DNA from: Bactericera cockerelli
Taxonomy: Eukaryota > Arthropoda > Insecta > Hemiptera > Triozidae
Reading direction: 5' to 3'
Assembly: GCA_024516035.1 (NCBI GenBank)
Contig: CM044955.1
Coordinates: forward strand, 40,464,006-40,528,005
Length of the DNA: 64,000 bases
The position numbers and the translations under genes were made by a program. Below, in pieces: positions 33,276-44,069 of the stretch. Under the pieces are notes generated by a model. That model did no database searches. It saw only the letters and a list, made by a program, of their open reading frames with translations, and had not been told where the DNA came from. Every line of letters starts with the position of its first letter. Within the stretch, counting starts at the first letter, position 1.

Positions 33276-33554
33276 TTTATTTGTTGAGATAGTATTTAGT
33301 ATGAGAAAACTTTGACGAACCATTTGATAAAAATCACTTTTTTTAATTAGATGTGTCTAATTCGTCCAGAAATGTTGTTATCAGGTCAATTCCAAAAAAA
33401 ATGACGATTGCAATACTTTCTATACCTTTCATTCTCATAGGTAATAGAAAATAAAAATGAAAATCGAGGCAAGTTACTGATCGGGTAGTCAATTAGATTC
33501 TGTTTCTGTTAATGACAAATCAGTACGCTAACGACTTAAGACGAAGAGAAAGAA

Positions 33555-33640
33555 AAACCACGTGCGAGACCATTGACGCAATGGACTCGTAACCTTGAAG
33601 TTGGTGGATCGAGTTCGAAGCATGAGATTTGAAATGTTCG
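33555..33640 (+). mobile_element. tRNA-like SINE head fragment
   Basis: GACGCAATGGACTCGTAACC, GAAGTTGGTGGATCGAGTTC resembles a tRNA anticodon arm and decayed B box, like the S8 head at 35897. The A box is poor, and there is no tail. Confidence 0.4.
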
Positions 33641-33673
33641 AGTCTTGTGATGAACACAGATTAAAAAAAAACA

Positions 33674-33808
33674 TGAGTGTTTCACTGTTTCACACTCTCA
33701 CAGCCTTTTTTTATTTTGTAGCCGTGAGACAGGAATTACTGTAGACGCTTGTGGTCTGTGTTGTAGCCTGCCCATTAGTGCCCATCCCGTAGTATGCCTC
33801 CCCTCTTG
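33674..33808 (-). mobile_element. SINE S2 fragment
   Basis: A reverse-strand 3' body piece with GTGTTTCACTGTTTCAC, CGCTTGTGGTCTGTGTTGTA and CCCATCCCGTAGTATGCC. A short CCCATTAGTG duplication is inside. No head. Confidence 0.8.
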
Positions 33809-33829
33809 GAAATAACTTTATTTATCATG

Positions 33830-34420
33830 CATCTTACGCCTGCAGCACTTACACTCTCGTCGAGGCAAGGCGAGGTCAGCCGAGCGCGAGAGTGAACTTG
33901 TGCAGCTCGCCTAATACGCTCGGCTAGGCTCCGCTCGGCTCGCCGGCACTCCGAAAACAGTAGGTCCCGGGACCCGAGTCAAAGGACATGAGGGGAGTCG
34001 AGGCTCTTGTGCTAGTCAGTGATGTTCGGTGGCGGGAAATTTCCCGCGGGGGAGGGAAATTCAAGCCAAAAAATTACGCCTGCGGGAAAAAGGGAATTTT
34101 TCTCAATAAACGCTAAAAAAGAGGGAAAATCAACTGATTTAAATTTCGTACAAAAAAAAATCACAAGTTCCAAGTTCCCAACTTATTTTTCTAAATAAGA
34201 AAAAAAAAAGTCAAATATGTTTAGGAGGGAATTTTTCAATTTTTTAGCGGGATTTTTTTTTCAAGCTCCGAACATCACTGGTGCTAGTACACTCGGTACA
34301 CTTGGCGAGAGTGTATTTGCCGCACTCGCGTGCAAGTCTCGAATACATCTCGCGGGCTCTCGCCTCGGGTGGTCTCGATGTCGAGTGCCTCGGCGAGAGT
34401 GTACTGCTAGAATGAGATGT
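33830..34420. repeat. GC-rich patch of CTCG/GCGAG words, split by a MITE
   Basis: 33840-34010 and 34289-34410 are unusually GC-rich, with many GGCGAG, GCTCGGCT and CTCTCG words on both strands. They probably form a decayed repeat of its own. The hAT-type insertion at 34017-34280 interrupts it, with GTGCTAGT duplicated. No CpG-island gene start can be shown. Confidence 0.6.
34017..34280. mobile_element. hAT-type MITE with perfect 8-bp target duplication
   Basis: Terminal inverted repeats CAGTGATGTTCGG (34017-34029) and CCGAACATCACTG (34268-34280) are exact. GTGCTAGT occurs at 34009-34016 and 34281-34288. An 8-bp duplication is typical of hAT elements. The 264-bp interior has a GGCGGGAAATTTCCCGC palindrome and no coding capacity. 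Confidence 0.95.
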
Positions 34421-34429
34421 GACATAATT

Positions 34430-35090
34430 ATCGAATCCAATGATTTTGAGGTGCTGATTACAAATTTGATATTATTTTTCTCTTCAGGAAGCCTGATTAA
34501 TATAAGAAAACAAACTGGTGTAAACATCTTTCACGGAAAATTACCAGGAATTATCCAAAGAAAAACACATTATCTAAGGTTAAATTTTAAAATTGATAAC
34601 ATATAATTATCGTAAATTTAAATTCAAAGTATTGGAAATATGTGTAAAATGACCAATTACAACAATTTCAAGACATAACATAATTATTTACATGTCGCTT
34701 ATCGTTTACGAGATATTTGCATGCACATTTTTAATTATTATAACGCACGGAATCATGGGGAAATTATCGAAAATGTAAGAAATTTATATTCAAAATACTT
34801 GTAATGTGTTTAGACTGCAAGTTAATACTCCAATTTCAACACAAGAAGAAAAATATTTCACCCTCTAAAAAATTCAGTAAAAAAGTCACTCGAAAAATCA
34901 TTTTCTAGAATCTAGGTAGTTTTATGTTCACTTTGTTGACCCCTCAAAACCTTCATGGTCAAGTAGGTATTTTCTATAAAAAATGTTCTCAGAGTTCATT
35001 ACTCCTAAATATTTGCGCATCTAGAATTCAAGGTCGCGTGGTAGTAATAAGTATCATAGATTTTACTTCCTAGAATATGTAAACAAGTAT
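34430..35090. other. No gene recognised
   Basis: 34430-34475 repeats a small segment of repeat C (AATCCAATGATTTTGAGGTG). The rest is AT-rich and unassigned. Confidence 0.5.
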
Positions 35091-35094
35091 ATGA

Positions 35095-35275
35095 TTTTTT
35101 GGTGGTAAAGCACTAGGCCTCTCCACAATTTCTGTGAGTAGCGCAGAATTAATAAGACTCTTCTTTACTTTTCTACATTATTTTACATTGTTATTTATAC
35201 TCTGGTAATGCCGACACTCATACAAGTAACTACTCATTTTTCCACACGAGGTACCTATGAGTGAACCCCTATGTA
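35095..35275 (-). mobile_element. SINE S1, 5'-truncated
   Basis: The reverse-strand body of S1: GTAAAGCACTAGGCCTCTCC, GTAGCGCAGAATTAATAAG, TACTCATTTTTCCACACGAG and GAGTGAACCCCTATGTAT. The tRNA head is absent. Confidence 0.8.
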
Positions 35276-35279
35276 TAGG

Positions 35280-35890
35280 GATTAAAAGGTATACAATATT
35301 TTAATCGATAATTTCTTCGGCAGCTATTTCGAGCTATTTTGGGCTCTCTTTATTAGGCTTTAGTTTGAAAAGACTGGAAAATTTCAAGACACCGCTGTAC
35401 TTAATATTCTCTACAGCATATTACCTTATCTTTAGTAGGTACTGAATTTGTGAACTGTCATTCTTTTGGAAGCACCTATTACTGGGAGACACAACAAGAC
35501 TTAACAGAGTGATAAATGAAAACAACTAATACAGCATTTTGCTTTCAAACAATATAAATAAATTTTGGCAATCACTTCAACATTGTAGAACTTGGCAGAA
35601 AGGGGGGCGGGGTGAGAATTGAGGATGGCACATTATTTTCACTGTGACAGCAATACAGGATGTTGAAGCTGAATGCAAGACCACAAGGCTAAAGTTACAT
35701 AGAAATCTTAAGTACAAACCAAATGAAAAACTGTTGGTTAAGCAGTAGGCGTCTACCTATAATCGAACGGAGGTTTGATAGCAGAGGCTGTCCAAGACAA
35801 CATGTATACGTGTACGTACATACGTACAATGTACATTGTACATGTATAAGGCAACATGTACAATATGTACATAATTATATATTAGGGTTT
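35280..35890. other. No gene; short GTAC/TACA-rich patch
   Basis: 35800-35876 is full of TGTACA/GTACAT palindromic words. A 60-codon frame across it is an artefact. Confidence 0.5.
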
Positions 35891-35896
35891 TTACAC

Positions 35897-36060
35897 AGAT
35901 CCTAGCAGTGCGATGGATAAGGATACGGACTCATAACCTGGAAGTTGCTGGGTCGAGTCCCAAGTACGACAAAAAATGATCAAGGCAAACTATTGCTGGT
36001 AGGACCTAAGAGCTTTAGACTCGCCCTATACCAGGAGATAGAACAATAAATATTCTTCAT
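35897..36060 (+). mobile_element. tRNA-derived SINE, family S8
   Basis: The head AGCAGTGCGATGGATAAGGA, GGACTCATAACC (CAT anticodon-like loop) and GCTGGGTCGAGTCCCAAG (B box) is tRNA-like. A short body with AGACTCGCCCTATACCAGGA and an AATAAAT end follow. The acceptor stem does not pair, so it is not a functional tRNA gene. Confidence 0.65.
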
Positions 36061-36064
36061 AATG

Positions 36065-38165
36065 GTAGAATTAAACTTTATAAAATCCAAATTAAATTCG
36101 GGAGGGGTTCCTTTTCTTCCCCTCTGTCTCCTCTCTCTTAATTTATATTAGAATACTATTCAACTGTCTTCAATGCCTTTTTTGGCATCTTGCCGTTAAC
36201 TTTTTAATACCAGAGATTATTTTCTCTATTTCGTTCTCTTCATTTATTTTTCACCCTCTCAGCGAATCATCACTTGTTTTATTTACATTTACTTCTGGGT
36301 AAGTGATACTGTTACCCGCTTCTTTCCTCTCGCAGCTCCCTAGAATCAACAGAGTGTCCTTCACTGTATTGTTACGCCGCGCCGCTCCGCGTCGATGTAG
36401 GTACATTGAGGACTAGCATAATATAATATACTTAAGCCCAATTCATTACTCCTATAACTTGATTGATAAACTAAAAAATTGTAGAAAAAATACGTTGGAT
36501 GGAAGTACGAGTAATGGTTCTGTGAACTGTAGATTTCACTTGGATTTTTTAATCGAATTAAAAATCGACCATCTGGTCAACTGGACTTTTCATTCAATGC
36601 CCCACTTTATGGGATTTCAAATTAATAAAAATTAATTTTTTGGCCGTGAAGCGTTCCATCTTGCCGCAACTGAATCAGACCAAATAACAATACAACAAAT
36701 TTTGGGATTCCAATATTCATACTTCAAAATTTAAGCTTCGGTTAAAGATTTTAAAAAAAGAAAACAAAAACTATCTGGAAAATCGTCTTGATGAAACTAA
36801 GGCATGAAATGAATTAGTGTCTGATATTATGATGTTCAACTTTTGGATATTAATTTGTAACTAATACAACCAGATTAATATATTTTTCAACAACATAGAA
36901 CAACATTAGTTGAACGAACACTTGGAACCATTGCCTATTCCCCCAAAGACACAAGTTTAGTATCTACAGCACTGTCCAAGATCTCCTAAATACTTTTTAA
37001 GCCCCAACTTTAAGAGGTCTAGTAAAATTGTTGTTATTTGAAAAGTTGAGTTTTTTAAAAGAGATTTGATGGTCCGCTATAAATATTCATTGAAACTTCT
37101 TTTATTCTCAACTTTTTTAAGTGAAAAGTTTTGCTTGTGTCTCTCGATGTTTAACTTTCACTTCTTTGTGTAGGGCGAAGACCAACATTCTATCCCCAAT
37201 AAGGACCAGACGCAGACTATAATTTCTTTTCTCAATATTCATGAGCAATACCATCATTTCAAACATCGGTGGTGCAATCGCAAAGTAGAATATGAACTGT
37301 CCTTTGGGGGAACAAGTCGGGGATAGGATTCACAAAATTCAGAATACCTACTATCAAACCTATGAAACACAAACTCCTGTACAACTTTGGTTCTTTGTCT
37401 GTCTATTCAATCCCTTCAAAAGCTAATTTTAGAAACTAGTGAACGGATTTAAACGAAATTTTGTACGTTTCATTCGTACCTACCTAATGAAACAACGAAA
37501 TACTTAACATTTTAAACAAAAGTAAAATTATGGTCCATTTTGAATTTATAAATGTAGATTTTGTAGAATCAGCCGATCTTGAGAGATCACCTCTAACTTT
37601 GCACTGAGTATCTTAGATTATAACGTAGAATGAGAATATCTCGTGAATGTTACAAGCATTGGGACTCATTTTTGAATGAAACTTTGTATGTTGACGAGTA
37701 ACGAATTATTATGAATAAACTATTCTACAGCTATGATATTTACAAAAAGCGGAAAGGCACGAAAAAGTTTAAAAATATTGTTTCCTTTTCTTTTCAGCAA
37801 GTCCCTGCAAAGAAAGTTAGACTATAATGTTTTTGATTTTCCATTAGAGAATTTTAGAGACATTGAGATTGTATGATAAATGTTTTTCTACCGTATGAAA
37901 TAAGCATCAAGAAAATAAGTTGAATACGTACTCAGAATAATGTTGATAAAAAAATTGATATTTTTTTTACGCCAAACGTAAATAATATTACTTTTGATAA
38001 AAGTAAGTAATATATTGAATTTACAAGTTTATGAGGAAGTGATGTGTCCATATTTGGAAGTGCATTTTCCTCCACGAGGGCTTAACTGTATAACTAAGCA
38101 TCCCTTGCCCATGTCTCTTCTTTCCACGAGATCACATCTCGACTATCTCCACCTCTTTCTCTCTA
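36065..38165. other. No gene recognised
   Basis: AT-rich DNA with a small GC-rich spot at 36375-36400. Dispersed-repeat-like wording (GAACGGATTTAAACGAAATT) near 37440 suggests old transposon sequence. No open frames of note. Confidence 0.5.
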
Positions 38166-38169
38166 AGCT

Positions 38170-38592
38170 ATGAATTTCACCACTGTACTCCCTCTCTATC
38201 TCTCTCTCAAGTCATATACATTCGTCTTCTTCCAAAAAAGAGAGGAAAACAAGAAATGGAAAAAGTCTTCCTCCCCAAAAAAACATTTAGAGATAAAGAA
38301 GAAAAGTAGATTTCTCCCCTCTCCAACAAGTAGTGTGCTACACCCCAGGGACGTAGGAAATACTATAAAAAGCAATATTAAGCTGTGGAGAGGACGAACA
38401 AAAAAAGGAGAAGATAAAAGCCAAAGAGTGAGCTATAAGAAGGGTACGGAGGGGAGCGCTTTCACTAGAGAAAAACTCCCATCAATTAAGGTTTTTCACA
38501 GAGTTCAGGCTTGGAAAAACAATCGTGACAGATCTCTACTAAATGGCTGTACGAGCGTTTCAAGTGCGTCAGATACAAGGGTTAAGCTCTGA
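38170..38592 (+). CDS. Unrecognised 140-codon open frame
   Basis: The longest plus-strand frame here not made by a simple repeat. The product is Lys/Ser-rich with no domain, signal peptide or membrane segment I recognise. The upstream region is CT-rich and the frame purine-rich, so composition alone could keep it open. No consensus splice sites or neighbours support it. I consider it more likely chance than gene. Confidence 0.12.
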   Translation: MNFTTVLPLYLSLKSYTFVFFQKREENKKWKKSSSPKKHLEIKKKSRFLPSPTSSVLHPRDVGNTIKSNIKLWRGRTKKGEDKSQRVSYKKGTEGSAFTREKLPSIKVFHRVQAWKNNRDRSLLNGCTSVSSASDTRVKL

Positions 38593-38799
38593 CATAGTTT
38601 CAAGTATTTTTTCTACAAACGTTTACTCATGATTCCGTGAACTGTATGTAGACCTCACTGAGATTTTTTATTGGAATTAAAAAAAAAAAAATATTCAATA
38701 ACCGCCTTGCTGGATTTCAAAAAAATATGCAACTCTGGCCAATGTAGCCAAAAGAACACCGCAAATTTTGGAACAGTAATTGATTAAAAATTAATAATA

Positions 38800-38890
38800 A
38801 TAATAACTATTTATTGACAAGAATAATATCGACAAAGGGCGTGATTATTGCCTGAGGCAATCTCTGCCATCAAACGTTTAAATTAATTAA
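38800..38890 (-). mobile_element. Retroelement 3' tail fragment
   Basis: AATAATAATAATAACTATTT followed by GGGCGTGATTATTGCCTGAG and GCAATCTCTGCC matches the tail family seen at 7085 and 27515, here in reverse. Confidence 0.5.
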
Positions 38891-39404
38891 ACATACAAAA
38901 AAACATCAAATTTGAAGTAGAAATCTGTTAAATAGTTATCACATCAGACACAAACAGACAGAATAGATATATGTATTGAAATATTTCAAATCGTCCTGCT
39001 AAAACTGAGACTCACTTGGTTCGGACAACTAGACCAGAGAAACAACAAACAAACAAACAACACCTAACTATCACAGTGAAACTGAAGCTGATTGTCTAAA
39101 ACTGTCTAGAAACTACGAACTTCAAATTTCACGTAAAAGTACAAAATAAATAATGTCCGTGTGGTTTCTTGGAACAAAATATCGGAAAAGTAAAGGTTGA
39201 AATAAATAATATTCATCTCTGGTTTGTAGTTTCCGGACCATTTTTTTTTTTAATTATTTTTTTTTTTTTTTTTTAACTATTTCTCATTTTACTTTCGATG
39301 AATTTTTTTTAATGCTGCCATTGATTGAAACCAGTGGATTTGAGTTCCATTTCCATTCATTATTTATAAGTAGCTCTCATATCTTGTGTTAATCACAATC
39401 GTGT

Positions 39405-39500
39405 TATTACAACGACTCAAACTCGCTATGCTTAATATTTGCTTAACTTTGGACTTGAACCACCGACCTCCAGTTGGAAATCCGCCGCTTCATCCATGCT
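39405..39500 (-). mobile_element. SINE S4 fragment
   Basis: CTCAAACTCGCTATGCTTAA, GGACTTGAACCACCGACCTC and GCCGCTTCATCCATGC form the reverse of the S4 tRNA-like head, decayed at its A box. Confidence 0.6.
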
Positions 39501-40008
39501 CTGTTCAAAATAGTACTGTGTCCATGCCTTAAGAGAGCGACAATATACTTCAACACTTGCCACAATATCCACGGGTATCAAAAAAGATAGTAAGGGTCTA
39601 CGGTAATAAATCGCTGACCTTACCTACCTCTGGTTTCGTAGCGAGGGAAATACAGGGATCACCGGCACAGTGGGTGCCGAGTAGGAAAATAGAAAGCGAA
39701 GCCAGTGAGGACAGGGCGGGGGTGTGGGACACCATAGGTATAACGTTATTATCTTTTTCGAGAGGAAAAATCTAAACGGCCACCTACTGCGAACACAATA
39801 GTTTTCAAATTTACGATCTTTAATATTGTAATATTCCTGCAAAGAGAAGGAAAAATATATAGTAAAAAATATCTGAGGGAGAGGCATTATTCTTCTCGAT
39901 GCCAAACATGGAGGCCAACCTTGGCAAATCAAAAATAATCAATTAATTAGTAACTTTATTGTATCTGTGGCATGAGGGTTATTTATTAAGGTTCTTTTTA
40001 TCAATTGG

Positions 40009-40075
40009 ACTAGGTAGCTTGATCGATAAGGCGGCAGAATCATAATAGGAGGTCAGTGGTTCAAGTTCCAAGATA
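40009..40075 (+). mobile_element. SINE S4 head
   Basis: TAGGTAGCTTGATCGATAAG, GCGGCAG and GGTCAGTGGTTCAAGTTCC give A-box-like and B-box-like segments. It is similar to 7373-7440. Confidence 0.6.
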
Positions 40076-40447
40076 AGTAAATATTTTATTAAAGCTATTT
40101 TGAGTAGTTGTGACATCACGAAACTGATTAAATCTAACAAAAATAGATGATTTTTTTTCGTGAGCATTTTCAAAACGGTTTGAAATTTCCTTTAAATTTT
40201 GGCTTAGAATAATTTTATTTATTTAGTACCGAACTCTACTCTTATAAGAGAGAGTTCATCACTACCAGTGCAGAAATTATATGCACGCCTGATAACCATT
40301 ACAAGTATGCAACGTGCAAACATTTTACTCCAGTCAATTCTAAGTACATTCGGATTGACGGCTTTTGCTACAAGGAAAAGTTTACGTACGTTATTTTGAT
40401 TTATTACCAACTTAAGCAGATACACTGGTCATTTCCCTAAAGACCAA

Positions 40448-40530
40448 TACACTAAGTAGTTCGTGTCAGATCACTTAAGTTAAGCAACATCCAACGAGCA
40501 GCAAGTACTGAGACGCGTGCACTGTAGGAC
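40448..40530 (+). mobile_element. 5S rRNA-derived fragment
   Basis: TAGTTCGTGTCAGATCAC, AAGTTAAGCAACATCCAACG and AGCAAGTACT track 5S rRNA positions over ~50 nt. No S5 body follows; ATTTTGTTCCACC is different. It could be a truncated S5 copy or an independent 5S pseudogene. Confidence 0.65.
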
Positions 40531-41034
40531 CATTTTGTTCCACCTTATAAACGTAACATACCATACCTACTATTGTTGTTTTATTCATCTTTATTTGGTC
40601 AACAAAATACTTTTAAAAAAAAAAGGGTTGGCGGAAGAGTTTTGTCGAATACAAAAAACCCCGCCCTTAAGTAGGATATTGTTTTAGAACTATTCTGATT
40701 TCTCTTCTTTTTTATGTTCAATAAATTTGTTTCTGTCTTTTATGTTCTTTTCTGTAAATATTGTATAAATTATGCTAATTGTTCACTAATAAAGATTTAT
40801 TCAATAATAATATACCTCTTAAAGGCTAGAAGTAACGAAAGTAATTATTTGTATTGTACATACAAATATCCATTTATATCTAATAAAGTGTTGTATAATA
40901 ATAAGAATACCTGCTAGTTCATAAAATAAACACGTAGCTAGAGCTACCTACACAGAAACTTGGTTGCAGCCATGTTTGTTTTTCCGTTGTTAGAAAGTTT
41001 GATGGTTTAAAACTTTTATTGGTGTTCATAAAAA

Positions 41035-41098
41035 ATGTCACTTGCAAAATACTCGACAAATATATCACAAACTCTCAGCAGTATACTCAGAGCTTTAG
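41035..41098 (+). CDS. Possible orphan first coding exon
   Basis: From ATG at 41035 an open frame of 21 codons plus one base (starts MSLAKYSTNISQ, ends SSILRAL) runs into a perfect donor GTGAGTAA at 41099. The residues look like an amphipathic, possibly mitochondrial-targeting N-terminus (Lys, Ser, Arg; no acidic residue). No matching next exon was found in the window. One upstream ATG (40972) opens only a very short frame. It may be a real exon of a gene disrupted by repeats, or chance. Confidence 0.25.
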
Positions 41099-41571
41099 GT
41101 GAGTAATACAATAGCAATGCCGCGGTCGTGAGGTATAGACACAGATAATCTGCGCGTGGTGGAAGGGTTATATGAACACCCAGATCCAATGTCTAGGCTC
41201 TTGAATGTTTCTATTTTGTGGTTTAACGTGCTCACATGAGTCATTCAGGTCGGGAATTTTCCCTTCAATCCCTGGTCGATTTCATACATCGTCATCGAGG
41301 TTGAAGTACATACAATAACTGAGGAGACCTTTTCCATAGCATGATTCGTCCCAAAACACACTATCAAGTTTTGATCCCACACAAAAGTCCCACTTTCATT
41401 CTAACAAAAGTCCCACTTTCATTCCACCAAAAAATCCTATAAATAGTATGGAAACGTTGCCCTGAAAGAACTGAGAACAATGGCGATGTTCACGATGTTA
41501 TTGTTTTGAACTAGTAACAGTCATCTTTGTCATCAGTGTTTATTTGAGTGTTTGACAGTAGGGTTAGATAG

Positions 41572-41965
41572 AAGGCCATGCCTCAAGAATATAGTAGGGT
41601 TAGTAAAATACATAGAAGGCCATGCCTCAAGAATATAGTAGGGTTAGGTAAAATACATAGAAGGCCATGCCTCAAGAATATAGTAAGGTTAGGGATAATA
41701 CATAGAAGGCAATGCCTTAGGTTTATAGTAGGGTTAGGTAAAATACATAGAGGGCCATGCCTCAAGAATATAGTAGGGTTAGGGTTAATACATAATATAA
41801 GGCAATGCCTCAGGTTTATAGTAGGGTTAGTTAAAATGCATAGAAGGCCATGCTTAAGAATATAGTTGGGTTAGGTAAAATACATAGAAGGCCATGCCTC
41901 AAGAATATAGTAGGGTTAGGTAAAATACATAGTAGGCCATGCCTAATACATAGAAGGCCAAAGTC
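41572..41965. repeat. 45-bp minisatellite, about 9 units
   Basis: Unit AAAATACATAGAAGGCCATG + CCTCAAGAATATAGTAGGGT + TAGGT. Variants carry GGCAATGCC with AGGTTTATAG. The period is divisible by three, giving an open frame (IHRRPCLKNIVGLGK) that is not a gene. The last units are truncated. Confidence 0.95.
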
Positions 41966-42171
41966 TGATATACATAGAAGGTAATTCCATAATTTAATGT
42001 TGAATAATAAAAAATCCCTCAATATGTACGGTACTTAGAATGTTGCACTGGGCCGAATCGTTCGGTGACCTTTTTTACCTGAAATCGAAAACCTTTTTCA
42101 TATACCTTTTTGGGCCTAATCGTAATGCGCCCCTCGATTTCCATACACTCGTGCATCGTTGGGGTTGAAGT

Positions 42172-42220
42172 ACATACTAATAAAGCCCTTGATTGTTCTC
42201 AAGGGGCTTTATTAGTATGT
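42172..42220. repeat. ~21-bp stem hairpin
   Basis: ACATACTAATAAAGCCC is followed by CTTGA, a short loop, then the reverse complement with one extra base. It could be the residue of a small foldback insertion. Confidence 0.75.
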
Positions 42221-42296
42221 TATTATTGAAAATTTTCTGAGTACAAATATAGTTCTACCAACCAACTATATCAATCAAATCAAATAGTTAAATTAA

Positions 42297-43040
42297 CAAG
42301 GCGATCGATTTGTTTGGTGGAAGAGAAAGCCACAAGCTTAAACCCTATCCCCTTGAACTATCATAAAGATCTAGGCATCATTATTGACAGTGAATTTAAA
42401 TTTCATCAACACCGCAATGAAATGTTCAAAAAAGCTTACAGAAAACTTGGTCTCATAATTTGATTTGGAAAACACGTCAAATGATATTGACGTTCATTGT
42501 TTATCTCTCTTATAAGATCCACTGTTGAATATGGCTCCATAGTATGGCATCCTAGTACAAAAATAGAATCAGAGTTAATTGAAAGGCTTCAATCTACGTT
42601 TATCAGATACCTGTTTAAAAAAGAAAATGGTTTTTATCCCAAATACCCTGAAGCAGGCTGAAGCCGATATCAAACTCTTAGAAATGCTTGACCTAAAATC
42701 CCTAGAAATTAGACGTAAAACAGAATTTTTTTATGTTAATCTACAACCTCATTAATGAGAATATTACATGTCCAGAACTCAAAGCAGGAATTAAAATGAA
42801 AACACCAAATCCCATTCTGAGAAACAGAAATGTTGAATCTTTGAAGTACCACACCCTAGACTTATCAATGTTCACGAGTCCCCCCTCAACAGAGCTTTAT
42901 CTGCCTGCAATCAATTCCACTTAGATTACAATATTCTTATTTACTATCAAAACAGTCCTTTAGAGAAAAAATCCTATGTATTTTGCCCGAGGATAGCAAC
43001 GAGAATTACGCTAGCATGGCCCTATAATACCAATATCAAA
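42297..43040 (+). pseudogene. LINE reverse-transcriptase C-terminal relic
   Basis: In changing frames the plus strand reads KDLGIIIDSEFKFHQH, then YRKLGLI, LISLIRSTVEYGSIVWHP, ERLQSTFIRYLF and LNLLEMLDLKSLEIRRK-like segments. LGI-x-[ID]-[DS]-x-F-F-H and VEYGS-x-[VI]-W-x-P are the usual post-catalytic landmarks of Jockey/CR1-group LINEs. Frameshifts at ~42460 and ~42640 break it. It joins at its 5' side to an ACAAGGCGATCGATTTGTTT tail segment. A dead copy. Confidence 0.75.
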
Positions 43041-43079
43041 CGAACATTAGTATTGTTGTTTTCAATTATTCTTGAATGA

Positions 43080-43611
43080 TTGTTAACAATGAATCTCGGT
43101 TACTACTCAACTGATTTTTTTGAAATTTTGCACACATATAGGAGACGTTCTGTAGATGGTCCCATTTTAAATTCATCAAATTCATACTACCGGTTCTGGG
43201 TGAAAGAGACCATGCGCCTGACCACTAACTTTTTACTTAAACGCTTATATCTCTTGAACGGTACACCCGATTTTGTATGTATATTCTTATGATTGGTTTA
43301 CATAGGCTATTTATATTTATTTTTTAATTAATTATAATTTAACCCTGATATTTAAGAAAATCCGAAATTTTGGACAAAAAAGTCAATAAATAAAGGTCCA
43401 CTTGCCGATACACAGATTTTTGTAAATCTAGAATGTAGAAAAATAGTATTCTACCATATAAAACAAATTTGAAGAAAATCGGTTAAACGATTTTGGAGTT
43501 ACAAGTGATTTAATATAAATTTTCAAAATTGCCAGTGGATACAACGTGAAACAATCACGAAGAAGTATTGTGTCCATAATTGACAGTGTTTTTTTTTTTT
43601 TTTTTTTTTTT
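43080..43611 (+). repeat. Dispersed repeat D with terminal poly-T
   Basis: The longest forward copy. It runs from AACAATGAATCTCGGTTAC through GTCCCATTTTAAATTCATCA and AGAAAATCGGTTAAACGATT to CACGAAGAAGTATTGTGTCC and ATAATTGACAGTG, then a T run (~43588-43611). Confidence 0.75.
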
Positions 43612-43784
43612 CACACCGAACTCGTACATAGAGCCTTATGAAATACCAAACCCAAAAGAAACCTACATGTTCAAGTCCCCCATAGTCCGCGCTATGGACA
43701 GATATACCTAACAACACTGTTGATAAGCCAACTCTCAATATCTATTTTAATTATTATCTATTTATATATATATATATAATATAA

Positions 43785-44065
43785 TAATGCTTTTTCTTGT
43801 GTATATGTCACAATTTGTGGTAGCGCAGAATCTAGGGCTTTACCACTTTAATTTACAATATTTGTATTATTTTTTTGCCTAATATTCTGCCACTGTCGCT
43901 GCTTCACATTAAAGCAGCTACTCATTTTTCCTCACGAGGTATGAGTGGACCCCGAACATTTCAATACAGAGCAGAAAAAATCCTCCCCCGCTGGGAATCG
44001 AACCCAGGTCACCAATGTGTGCAATGCCTAGCGCGCTAACTCGCTCTGCCACAGTGACTACTATT
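43785..44065 (-). mobile_element. SINE S1, full length
   Basis: On the minus strand the head is CACTGTGGCAGAGCGAGTTA, then GCGCGCTAGGCATTGCAC, with B box GGGTTCGATTCCC. The body has CTCATACCTCGTGAGG and TGCGCTACCAC. A (TA)n tract lies at its 3' side (43765-43784). Confidence 0.9.
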
Positions 44066-44069
44066 ATTA

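Noticed and set aside
41578..41865. Interstitial telomere (TTAGG-type) array
   Set aside because: GGGTTAGG occurs only once per 45-bp unit, not as a pure TTAGG run.
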